The notes below the pieces were generated by a model. That model was not told the DNA's origin. It was given only the letters and a program-made list of their open reading frames with translations, and did not search any database. The position numbers were made by a program, and so were the translations under genes. From assembly GCA_018665005.1 (NCBI GenBank), contig JABJEE010000064.1, positions 1 to 16,010 of the forward strand: a DNA stretch of 16,010 bases. Reading direction: 5' to 3'. This DNA comes from Flavobacteriales bacterium. Its GTDB lineage: Bacteria; Bacteroidota; Bacteroidia; Flavobacteriales_D; Crocinitomicaceae. This document shows positions 6,863 through 13,507 of this stretch, one piece after another. Positions within the stretch are counted from its first letter, which is position 1. Each line of letters starts with the position of its first letter.

Positions 6863-7786
6863 ATGTTAAGAAAATCATTTTTTATAATCTCAATAATAGC
6901 TCTACAAGCCTGCGCAGATAAAGAGAGTCAGCGAGGCAATACGCAAGTTGTAAATGAACCATTTAAAATAATTAAAGATTCTTCAAGCGTTGACGATCAA
7001 TCCGACCATACCGAAAATAAAACATTTGAATCAGGTCATTTTTATACCCATGACGATCTAAAATTCATGTCATTCACTTGGGATATATCTGCTTCAGATA
7101 AACGATTTAATGTGCAGTGGACGAATGGAGTTCAATGGTTCTCATTGGATCGATCCAAAGATGTGGGTTGTATGTTCGGCGTCATTACAAGGCCTTACAT
7201 TCATTTGTCAGGAGGCGACAGGCATGAGGGAGGTTTAAGTCTTTTGGGGATACTTCAAAATGATTCTACAATTCATGTGTTAAGCTCTTATGTTAATGAT
7301 GTTTCTCAGGGTGATTTACTGAGAGCCTACAATTTTAAAGGTGTAGATTGTTTGGTGGTTTTAAATTCTGATTCAACTTTTAAAACGGTTATCGTGGATT
7401 CGAATCTTGATCTAGGTAATGATGAAGATATTAGCGTACAAAAGAATTTAGCGGGTAGGTGGGGTGATCCTAATTTTGGTAATGAAATAGAATTTTTCAA
7501 TATAGGGAGACGTGTGATTTGGAATGGTGAAGAGAAACAATTTCACTTTGAAAGTGGAGAATATGATGAGCTCTTAAATGTTTTTTCGATAGAAGGTGAT
7601 TCGTATTTTTTTAAAAGAACTGAAGAGAAACTATTTTTGTATAAAATCGACAAAGAGGCAGATGATTGGGAATATTCTGGATACCAACCAGAACATTTTG
7701 ATACAGAATATTTAATCCAAGAATCTTCCAAAGAATTGTCTTTCGAGGTGTTTAAGCGCAATGTAAGCGCTATTTTCAAAAAATAA
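6863..7786 (+). CDS. Lipoprotein of unknown function
   Basis: A 307-residue protein with a lipoprotein signal, MLRKSFFIISIIALQAC (Cys17 lipidated). A polar linker follows (about 18-55, rich in S, D, N, Q), then a probably beta-rich globular region (from about 58, e.g. FTWDISASDKRFNVQWTNG, FGVITRPYIHLSGGDRHEGG). A second part near 190-270 (LAGRWGDPNFGNEIEFF, RRVIWNGEEKQFHFESGEY) reads like a lipocalin-like or META-type barrel repeat, the kind of 'LAGRW' start seen in small ligand-binding beta domains; this is an impression, not an assignment. I do not recognise the family. It is monocistronic: the downstream gene is on the other strand. A five-pair GCGC hairpin (7755-7771) at its end followed by ATTTTC is the only terminator-like signal. 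Confidence 0.72.
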   Translation: MLRKSFFIISIIALQACADKESQRGNTQVVNEPFKIIKDSSSVDDQSDHTENKTFESGHFYTHDDLKFMSFTWDISASDKRFNVQWTNGVQWFSLDRSKDVGCMFGVITRPYIHLSGGDRHEGGLSLLGILQNDSTIHVLSSYVNDVSQGDLLRAYNFKGVDCLVVLNSDSTFKTVIVDSNLDLGNDEDISVQKNLAGRWGDPNFGNEIEFFNIGRRVIWNGEEKQFHFESGEYDELLNVFSIEGDSYFFKRTEEKLFLYKIDKEADDWEYSGYQPEHFDTEYLIQESSKELSFEVFKRNVSAIFKK

Positions 7787-7878
7787 AGCAGAGTCTTTTG
7801 AACAGCCATCAAGTGTTGATCATTCATCTATAGACTTATAAGTTTTATTACTGGCAAACTACTACGAAAACTAACTTT

Positions 7879-7908
7879 TATCTTTGCCTTCAGCTATCTT
7901 GAAGGAAG
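7879..7908 (+). promoter_or_regulatory. -7 box followed by a hairpin in the convergent gap
   Basis: TATCTTTG (7879-7886) is an exact plus-strand TAnnTTTG match. Directly after it CCTTCA (7887-7892) and TGAAGG (7900-7905) form a six-pair stem over a seven-base loop. No TTG lies at -33. Used as a promoter it would make RNA antisense to the small lipoprotein gene. The hairpin may simply be a structure at that gene's 3' end; it includes its stop codon. Confidence 0.25.
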
Positions 7909-8112
7909 TCTTTTTCTTGAATTGCGAAATGCGGAAGACTGAGATTGAACACCTGAATCTGAATTATTGTCATTGTTTGCGGTTTGTTCACTTGTAGCAT
8001 CAACCAATTGAGAATCATTGTTAGTTGTTTGTTGAGTCGTTTTTGCCCCCTTAGAACAGGAGGCTGTCAAAATAGCCGATACGGCAAAAATAATGAGAAA
8101 TGAATTTTTCAT
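7894..8112 (-). CDS. Very small lipoprotein, low complexity
   Basis: A 72-residue protein. The signal MKNSFLIIFAVSAILTASC (Cys19 probably lipidated) is followed by about 40 residues of mostly T, Q, N, S and D with almost no hydrophobic residues, and a basic tail (FRNSRKRLPSR). After processing only about 54 residues remain, too few and too polar for a folded enzyme. This is the layout of small Bacteroidota lipoproteins with disordered tails. The ATG and signal peptide are convincing; the function is unknown. The gene converges on the 307-residue lipoprotein gene and has a 265-base upstream region shared with rmuC. I find no TAnnTTTG box for it there. Confidence 0.62.
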   Translation of the reverse strand: MKNSFLIIFAVSAILTASCSKGAKTTQQTTNNDSQLVDATSEQTANNDNNSDSGVQSQSSAFRNSRKRLPSR

Positions 8113-8249
8113 GGCAATTGAGTTTAGGGTGATTGTATTATCGACGTTGAAATCTTTGAAGGGTTGTCTGTTTTTGTTAAATATTTCTTCATTTAAATGT
8201 CATTAAAAGCCTAAAATGAAACGACTCAAAACATCCCATTTTTAGTTAA

Positions 8250-8266
8250 ACGTAAATAGTTTACGT
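8250..8266. promoter_or_regulatory. Perfect inverted repeat, possible operator of rmuC
   Basis: ACGTAAA, spacer TAG, TTTACGT: seven-base perfect arms ending ten bases before the -7 box TACTTTTG (8277-8284). It covers the region where the -33 element would lie. Position and symmetry fit a dimeric repressor or activator site; no factor can be named. Confidence 0.4.
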
Positions 8267-8276
8267 ATCAATAATA

Positions 8277-8284
8277 TACTTTTG
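8277..8284 (+). promoter_or_regulatory. -7 promoter box upstream of rmuC
   Basis: TACTTTTG matches TAnnTTTG exactly. A start near 8289-8292 gives a leader of about 87 bases before the ATG at 8378. The usual -33 TTG is missing and the inverted repeat 8250-8266 occupies that place. Confidence 0.45.
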
Positions 8285-8377
8285 ATAGCTCCTAAAACCA
8301 GAACTTGGGGAGTGAAGTCATGCGTATATTTGATGTCTAAATCCTTTCTTCCTGTTCTTAAATTAAAAGAAATAAAA

Positions 8378-9667
8378 ATGAATGAAATACTTATCGTACT
8401 TGTTGTCCTAAATCTAATTTTATCTACTTATATCATTTTAAAGCAACAATCCCGAAGCGACTATGGATTGACGGAGCAAATACGTGATTTGCTCTCAAAG
8501 GAATTAAAAGAAAACCGAACAGAATTGACCTCTTCGATTAAAGACAACAGGGAAGAGATGGCCAAGGGAATTGATAAGCTTACGCGTAAACTAGAAGAAA
8601 AACTTATTGCTATTTCAGAGACCATAAAGCTCAATGCAAAAGAAAATAGAGATCAACTATCAGCATCTTTAAAGGATTTCAATGAACTCCATAAGCAGAA
8701 GTTTGATGATATGGCATTAAAGCAAGACAAGTTGGTTGAGACTACTGGTGAGCGTCTTGAGAAAATGAGAGAAACTGTTGATGAAAAGTTAAGCAAAACC
8801 TTGGAGGAAAGGTTAGGGCAATCCTTTAAGATAGTGAGTGAAAGACTTGAAGCTGTTCAGAAAGGATTGGGTGAAATGCAAAGCTTAGCTAGTGGTGTAG
8901 GAGATCTTAAAAAAGTATTAACCAATGTTAAAACAAGAGGTGTATTAGGAGAAATTCAGCTCGGGAATATTCTTGAAGAAATCATGGCCCCTGAACAATA
9001 TGATCAAAATGTTAAAACCAAAAAAGGGTCAGAAGCGCATGTGGAATTTGCGATTAAGCTTCCGGGAAAAGATGCTTCCGGAGATTCCGTTTATTTGCCA
9101 ATAGATGCCAAGTTTCCACAAGAAGATTTTATCAGACTTCAAGCGGCATATGACGAAGCGGACCCAGTAGCTATTGACAAGGCCAATAAAGCGCTCATGA
9201 GATCCATTAAAAACTTTGCCAAAGACATTCGAGAAAAATATATTGACCCTCCCAATACAACTGATTTTGGAATCATGTTCTTGCCGATTGAGGGATTATT
9301 TGCGGAAGTCGCTCGTCAACCGGAGATGATTACCATGCTACAACGAGAATATAAAATCATTGTCACTGGTCCCACAACCCTCGCTGCTATGCTAAATAGT
9401 CTCCAAATGGGCTTCAAGACCTTAGCTATTCAAAAAAGAAGTAGTGAAGTATGGAAAATTTTAGGCGCTGTTAAAACCGAATTCGGAAAATTTGGAGGCG
9501 TACTGGAAAAGGCTCAAAAGAAAATCACTGAGGCCAATAATGAGCTAGATCAATTGGTTGGTACACGAACGCGAATGATGTTTTCAAAACTGAAAGGAGT
9601 AGAGGAGCTTCCTGCGTCTAAAGAAGAAGACAAGCTGTTGGATGAGTCCGATGGGACAGAAGATTGA
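8378..9667 (+). CDS. rmuC: RmuC family protein
   Basis: A 429-residue RmuC homologue, a family linked in E. coli to limiting rearrangement/recombination at inverted repeats and carrying a predicted nuclease-like core. From the ATG at 8378: one N-terminal transmembrane segment (residues 3-22, EILIVLVVLNLILSTYIILK), a long charged coiled coil (about 35-175), then the RmuC domain (about 185-400). The domain has GVLGEIQLGNILEE, VYLPIDAKFPQEDF (D and K spaced like a PD-(D/E)xK core), FGIMFLPIEGLFAEV, VTGPTTLAAMLNSLQMGF and RTRMMFSKL. The frame stays open 96 bases upstream from a TTG at 8282, but that codon lies inside the -7 box and the ATG begins directly with the membrane segment. Length and order of parts are normal for the family. 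The 3' end converges on the sulfotransferase-like gene with 12 bases between. Confidence 0.94.
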   Translation: MNEILIVLVVLNLILSTYIILKQQSRSDYGLTEQIRDLLSKELKENRTELTSSIKDNREEMAKGIDKLTRKLEEKLIAISETIKLNAKENRDQLSASLKDFNELHKQKFDDMALKQDKLVETTGERLEKMRETVDEKLSKTLEERLGQSFKIVSERLEAVQKGLGEMQSLASGVGDLKKVLTNVKTRGVLGEIQLGNILEEIMAPEQYDQNVKTKKGSEAHVEFAIKLPGKDASGDSVYLPIDAKFPQEDFIRLQAAYDEADPVAIDKANKALMRSIKNFAKDIREKYIDPPNTTDFGIMFLPIEGLFAEVARQPEMITMLQREYKIIVTGPTTLAAMLNSLQMGFKTLAIQKRSSEVWKILGAVKTEFGKFGGVLEKAQKKITEANNELDQLVGTRTRMMFSKLKGVEELPASKEEDKLLDESDGTED

Positions 9668-9679
9668 TGTTATCCTTTG

Positions 9680-10399
9680 TTAAATCTTATCCTTAAGCTG
9701 CTTATAATACACCAGGCATTCATTAAGTAGCGCATTTAGTTCTTTTGGGAATTCTTTAGTTTTCTTTTTATAACTCATAAAACCATTTGATTTATGGATG
9801 TTTTTATACCAATGTTTGGCCCAAACACCGTCTTCATTTCTAGCCTGTGCAGGCCATGAAAGCATTTCATGGAAGAAAGGAATTTTGGCATGTTTACATA
9901 ACCTTTTTAATTCATGCTCGGGGTTGTCTAGGATCATTTTAGAATCCATGACTATATGAGACATGTTGTTTTCTTCAAAATAATGAAGCAATTCAACATG
10001 TGATTTGTATCCAACATCATTCAAAGTAGGGTTGGGTATAACTTTATGGAAAGAAGGCAGCATATCTTCTGGATTTCTCGTTAGAATTATATTCAAGCCG
10101 TTTTTCATAAATGACTTATCCAAATCAAGTAGATGATGCGTCATATTTTTAAAGAAGAGTACCTCAGAGCTATTGTTTTTAAGCATTTCATCTACGACAA
10201 GCTGACCATTACATTCCATGCTTCTAATAATTAATTCTGCATCGGGATGGTATTCTTTCGCATTCGTACTTGTTAAGTAATGGGCATAAAGTGGTTCGTC
10301 AAACACACGTATGTCTTTTCTTTGTGCAAATGAATACATCAAGGTGGTCGAGATATTTCGTGGGCCTGACCAAAGAAAAATACGCTTTGTGTTATTCAT
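9680..10399 (-). CDS. Sulfotransferase-like P-loop protein, partner of class IV PLP enzyme
   Basis: A 239-residue cytosolic protein of the sulfotransferase-like P-loop superfamily. The N-terminal FLWSGPRNISTTLMYSFAQR (8-27) sits where sulfotransferases bind the 5'-phosphosulfate of PAPS. ILTRNPEDMLPSFHKVI (105-121) corresponds to the 3'-phosphate-binding Arg/Ser motif. FFKNMTHHLLDLD (82-94) and GVWAKHWYKNIHKSNGF (191-207) look like subfamily marks. The substrate is unknown and true sulfotransfer is not proven. The ATG lies inside the end of the class IV PLP gene (8-base overlap), so the two are translationally coupled. I recall plant proteins annotated as branched-chain-aminotransferase-like that carry a sulfotransferase-like part fused in front of this same kind of PLP domain, which supports a joint function. 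Confidence 0.82.
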   Translation of the reverse strand: MNNTKRIFLWSGPRNISTTLMYSFAQRKDIRVFDEPLYAHYLTSTNAKEYHPDAELIIRSMECNGQLVVDEMLKNNSSEVLFFKNMTHHLLDLDKSFMKNGLNIILTRNPEDMLPSFHKVIPNPTLNDVGYKSHVELLHYFEENNMSHIVMDSKMILDNPEHELKRLCKHAKIPFFHEMLSWPAQARNEDGVWAKHWYKNIHKSNGFMSYKKKTKEFPKELNALLNECLVYYKQLKDKI

Positions 10400-11306
10400 C
10401 GATATTTTCAGAAATCAGCATTTCATAAAAACCGCTCAAATTGGAAGTTATTTGTCCAAGCTTTCCATCGCCAATTTGCTTTCCATCAATATGAGTTACT
10501 GGAGTAAGCCCACCAAAAGTTCCAGTAACAAATGATTCCTGAGCGCTGTAAGTGTCATAAAGAGAGAAGTTCTTTTGATGACAAATCATGTTGTTTTTTG
10601 AGCAAGCTTCAATTACTTTACTCCTGGTGATTCCATTCATACAGTAATCACCAGTAGAGGTCCATACTTCATTGTTTTTTACAATAAAGAAATTCGTTGC
10701 ATTACATGTACTTACAAATCCGTTCACGTCTAACATAAGTGCTTCATCAGCGCCCGCCTCAATGGCTTGGATAAGTGCCTGAACTTCATGTAATTTACTG
10801 TGGCAGTTTAGCTTTGGGTCTAGATAATCAGGTGCTCCTCTTCGAAAAGTACTGGTAAAAAGCTTAATGCCTTTGTTCTTGGATTCTATTGAAGCTATCT
10901 TGTGTTCAGCAATAATGACAATGTTGGGTCCTGATATGGTCAGTCTAGGGTCTTGAGAAGGTGTCTTTTTAATCCCTCTTGTAATCATTACTCTAATATG
11001 GACATTGTCCTGCATGTTATTTACATTGAGAGTTGAATGAATCTGATCCGTCAGTTCCTTTTTTGTTAAACCAATGGAAATACCTGTAGCTTTAGCCGCA
11101 ATCCAAAGACGTTCTAAATGCTCTTCTATAAATGCCAATTTTCCTTTGTACAATCGAACACCTTCCCAAACGCCATCACCAACAAGGTAACCACTATCGA
11201 AAACGGATATTTTAGCTTCATTTCGATTGTAAAACGATCCATTAATACATATTTTAATATCGGCATTACGAGAATCCGGTAAGGCATTGTGAGTTCCATG
11301 TGTCAT
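10392..11306 (-). CDS. Class IV PLP-dependent aminotransferase-like protein (atypical active site)
   Basis: A 304-residue fold-type IV PLP protein (relatives: branched-chain and D-amino acid aminotransferases, aminodeoxychorismate lyase). Family marks are ICINGSFYNRNEAKISVFD (19-37), DSGYLVGDGVWEGVRLYKGK (37-56), EHLERLW (62-68), AGADEALMLDVNGFVST (184-200), NGITRSKVIE (224-233) and FVTGTFGGLTPV (259-270). Two features are unusual. The usual 'SE' whose Glu contacts the PLP ring nitrogen reads S199-T200. Aligned without gaps, the usual Schiff-base Lys position (about 167) is Asn, with Lys165 and Lys171 nearby as candidates. Ordinary transamination is therefore uncertain. The protein has about 18 extra residues before the family start. 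TAAATTTG lies four bases before the ATG. It overlaps the sulfotransferase-like gene downstream. Confidence 0.88.
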   Translation of the reverse strand: MTHGTHNALPDSRNADIKICINGSFYNRNEAKISVFDSGYLVGDGVWEGVRLYKGKLAFIEEHLERLWIAAKATGISIGLTKKELTDQIHSTLNVNNMQDNVHIRVMITRGIKKTPSQDPRLTISGPNIVIIAEHKIASIESKNKGIKLFTSTFRRGAPDYLDPKLNCHSKLHEVQALIQAIEAGADEALMLDVNGFVSTCNATNFFIVKNNEVWTSTGDYCMNGITRSKVIEACSKNNMICHQKNFSLYDTYSAQESFVTGTFGGLTPVTHIDGKQIGDGKLGQITSNLSGFYEMLISENIDE

Positions 11307-11310
11307 TTGG

Positions 11311-11318
11311 CAAATTTA
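11311..11318 (-). promoter_or_regulatory. Possible -7 box of the class IV PLP / sulfotransferase-like pair
   Basis: TAAATTTG on the minus strand is an exact TAnnTTTG match ending four bases before the ATG at 11306. No -33 TTG is seen. If real, the message would be leaderless or nearly so. Confidence 0.35.
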
Positions 11319-11362
11319 AGAAACTACTAGAAGAAAATTAAAGATAAATAAAGCTTTTGGAT

Positions 11363-11962
11363 TTACTGATTTAGAATAACAGCTTTCCCGTTAATGACAT
11401 TTCTAGTAGTTTTGTTTTCAAGTGAGAAATAATACATCCCAGATGAAAACGATGTGCTGTCTAAAGTGAACTTATTGGCTTGTGTTTCTTCTATATAGAT
11501 CACATCTCCGAAATCATCAAAAACTTTAAGTACAACTTCACTTTGATTGTCATTTTCAAAATACAGATCAGATGCACCCGTTACTGGGTTCGGCTTTAAC
11601 AAATAACTATTACTTAAAATGTTAATGACTTCTATTCCCAATATATTTGAATCTTCTAGTCCTCCAAAATTTATTTTGTAGTAATTGTAATTATTTAAAA
11701 TAGGGGTTTGGTCGGTGTACGTGTATGAAACAGAACTTGAGAGATCACCACAAACACCCTGTATATCCTCAATAAGAACAAAGTTCACAGAATCTTTACT
11801 TCTGAATATTTGCATACCATTACATACGCTCCCTGATTTAATGGTCCAGGCTAGTAATACTTTTCCATTGCTTTGATCAATGTCAAAATCCCCCAAAATG
11901 GTTTGAGTATTGGCATTATAACCAAAAGCAATTAAAAAAGAAACACATAGGTATTTGAGCAT
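11363..11962 (-). CDS. Short secreted protein with type IX secretion C-terminal sorting domain
   Basis: A 199-residue cargo of the Bacteroidota type IX secretion system. The ATG at 11962 opens a signal peptide (MLKYLCVSFLIAFGYNANTQ); a TTG three codons upstream is less likely. Residues about 24-115 read as one fibronectin type III-like beta domain (VLLAWTIKSGSVCNGMQIFR, SYTYTDQTPILNNYNYYKI) with two cysteines that could form a disulfide (Cys47, Cys71). The last ~80 residues are a type A sorting domain: LLKPNPVTG (near 121-129), VVLKVFDDFGDVIYIEE, SSGMYYFSLEN and the end NGKAVILNQ. The protein should be exported to the periplasm and moved to the cell surface or medium. There is no catalytic domain, which is unusual for T9SS cargo. 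Confidence 0.85.
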   Translation of the reverse strand: MLKYLCVSFLIAFGYNANTQTILGDFDIDQSNGKVLLAWTIKSGSVCNGMQIFRSKDSVNFVLIEDIQGVCGDLSSSVSYTYTDQTPILNNYNYYKINFGGLEDSNILGIEVINILSNSYLLKPNPVTGASDLYFENDNQSEVVLKVFDDFGDVIYIEETQANKFTLDSTSFSSGMYYFSLENKTTRNVINGKAVILNQ

Positions 11963-12102
11963 TTGAATCAAAATAAGTCAGAATGTTTTACTAAGATACG
12001 GAAAAGCGTATGAAAAATAAAAACAATTGTATTTATGGTCTTCTAATCAGATTGCTGATAACGAATAGAATAATGGAATAAATTCAAACCATTTAATTTA
12101 GC

Positions 12103-12110
12103 TATCTTTC
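12103..12110 (+). promoter_or_regulatory. Possible -7 box of the GH109-nucleotidyltransferase-kinase operon
   Basis: TATCTTTC matches TAnnTTTG except for the last base. It lies 17 bases before the ATG at 12128, a spacing close to that at the MOSC gene. No clear -33 TTG; the upstream region (11972-12102) is AT-rich with no other obvious site. Confidence 0.35.
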
Positions 12111-12127
12111 TCTATCAAATTAGAATT

Positions 12128-13507
12128 ATGAATAGACGAGATTTTGTGCAAAGAAGTTCTGTATTGGCTGCGGGAGCATTGATTTTACCCAATTCCTTAT
12201 TTTCTTTTAGTAGCAACACAAAGTCCAAAGTAAGATTAGGATTTATTGCCACTGGGTTTCGGGGGCAAACACACATAGCGGAAATGCTTAAGAGAAATGA
12301 TATTGAAATAAAGGCTATTGCAGATCCAGACAAGGTGATGTTAGGTAAGGCTCAGCAATTGATAGAAAAGTCTACGGGTCACAAAGTAGATGAATATGGG
12401 AATGGAGATTATGACTACAGGAATTTATTATCAAGAAATGACATTGATGCTGTGTTTGTTAGCTCTCCATGGGAGTGGCACTTAAAGCACGGTACAGAAT
12501 CCATGAAGGCTGGTAAAATTGTTGCTATGGAAGTATGCGGTGCTATGGATCTAGAAGATTGTTTTGAATATGTTCGTGTATATGAAGAAACCAAAGTGCC
12601 CATAATGATGATGGAGAATGTTTGTTACCGCCGGGATGTTATGGCAATCTTGAACATGGTGAAGTCTGGCATGTTCGGGGAATTGATTCATGGTCAAGGT
12701 GGATATGAGCATGATTTAAGAGGGGTTTTATTTAATGACGGTAAATCTGCCTACAATTCAGGAGTAGAATTCGGTGAGAAAGGTTTCAGTGAGGCAAAAT
12801 GGAGAACAAACCATTACCTGAATAGAAATGGTGAAATTTATCCGACTCACGGTATTGGTCCACTTTCATCCGTTTTTGACCTGAATCGAGGTAATAGAAT
12901 GGTACGTCTTCAATCCATGTCAAGTAAAGCAAGAGGTTTAAATAAGTATGTAACAGAACATGAAAAGGGTGGTGTAAACCATCCCAATTCACAGATCAAG
13001 TTTAAACAAGGTGATGTGGTAACGACCCAAATCCAATGCGCCAACGGAGAAACCTTATTACTCACTCATGACACCTCACTTCAAAGACCATACAATCTTG
13101 GCTTTCGCGTTCAAGGGACAGAAGGGATATGGCAAGATTTTGGATGGGGAGGAGCTACTCAGGGGCATATATATTTTGAGAAAAGAATGGAGCATTCTCA
13201 TCGGTGGGATAACACGGAGGAATGGCTCAAGAAATACGATCATCCTTTATGGGCGAAAAATGCAGCCGCCGCTGAAAACTCAGGACATGGCGGAATGGAT
13301 TATTTTGTGGATAACGCCTTTATTGAATGTATTAAAAGAGACATAGAGTTTCCTTTAGATGTGTATGATTTAGCAAGCTGGTATGCCATTACTCCTTTAA
13401 GTGAAAAGTCTATAGAAAATAATGGTCAGCCTCAAGAAATACCTGATTTCACGAATGGTGCTTGGAAGAAAAGAAAGCCTGTTTTTGGAATTTCAAGTGA
13501 CTTTTAA
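12128..13507 (+). CDS. GH109-type alpha-N-acetylgalactosaminidase / Gfo-Idh-MocA family protein
   Basis: A 459-residue NAD-dependent glycosidase-like enzyme of the Gfo/Idh/MocA fold, closest by motif to glycoside hydrolase family 109, whose characterised members remove terminal alpha-GalNAc with tightly bound NAD. The N-terminus MNRRDFVQRSSVLAAGALIL is a twin-arginine signal, so a folded, cofactor-loaded protein would be exported. Seen in order: a nucleotide-binding loop (GFIATGFRGQ, 38-47), SSPWEWHLKHG (112-122), MEVCGA (134-139), MENVCYRRDVMAILNMV (162-178), GELIHGQGGYEHDLRG (184-199), NSGVEFGEKGFSEAKWRTNH (210-229), YPTHGIGPLSS (238-248), SMSSKARGL (263-271) and SGHGGMDYF (385-393). Length is normal for the family. 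Its TAA overlaps the next ATG by one base. Activity on GalNAc is inferred from the family; other alpha-linked sugars are possible. Confidence 0.88.
   Translation: MNRRDFVQRSSVLAAGALILPNSLFSFSSNTKSKVRLGFIATGFRGQTHIAEMLKRNDIEIKAIADPDKVMLGKAQQLIEKSTGHKVDEYGNGDYDYRNLLSRNDIDAVFVSSPWEWHLKHGTESMKAGKIVAMEVCGAMDLEDCFEYVRVYEETKVPIMMMENVCYRRDVMAILNMVKSGMFGELIHGQGGYEHDLRGVLFNDGKSAYNSGVEFGEKGFSEAKWRTNHYLNRNGEIYPTHGIGPLSSVFDLNRGNRMVRLQSMSSKARGLNKYVTEHEKGGVNHPNSQIKFKQGDVVTTQIQCANGETLLLTHDTSLQRPYNLGFRVQGTEGIWQDFGWGGATQGHIYFEKRMEHSHRWDNTEEWLKKYDHPLWAKNAAAAENSGHGGMDYFVDNAFIECIKRDIEFPLDVYDLASWYAITPLSEKSIENNGQPQEIPDFTNGAWKKRKPVFGISSDF

Larger units (their letters stand above)
8113..8377. other. Divergent intergenic region between the small lipoprotein and rmuC
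   Basis: 265 AT-rich bases separate the two divergently transcribed genes. They contain the perfect inverted repeat at 8250-8266 and the rmuC -7 box at 8277-8284, then a leader of about 85-90 bases without visible structure. An open frame runs through 8282-8377 into RmuC but has no ATG and begins inside the promoter, so it is treated as untranslated. I see no small RNA or other gene. Confidence 0.5.

Noticed and set aside
7543..7827. 94-codon minus-strand frame at the end of the 307-residue lipoprotein gene
   Set aside because: Shadow of the plus-strand gene, with no signal peptide, domain or ribosome-binding context.
8282..8377. In-frame 32-codon extension of RmuC from a TTG at 8282
   Set aside because: The TTG is part of the TACTTTTG -7 box, so it would not be in the transcript. 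The ATG at 8378 begins directly with the membrane segment expected for RmuC.
11963..11971. TTG at 11971 as the start of the T9SS cargo gene
   Set aside because: An ATG three codons later gives a normal signal peptide; the extra residues add nothing.
12115..12333. 72-codon minus-strand frame opposite the Tat signal of the GH109 gene
   Set aside because: Its hydrophobic stretch mirrors the coding strand of a gene with strong family motifs.
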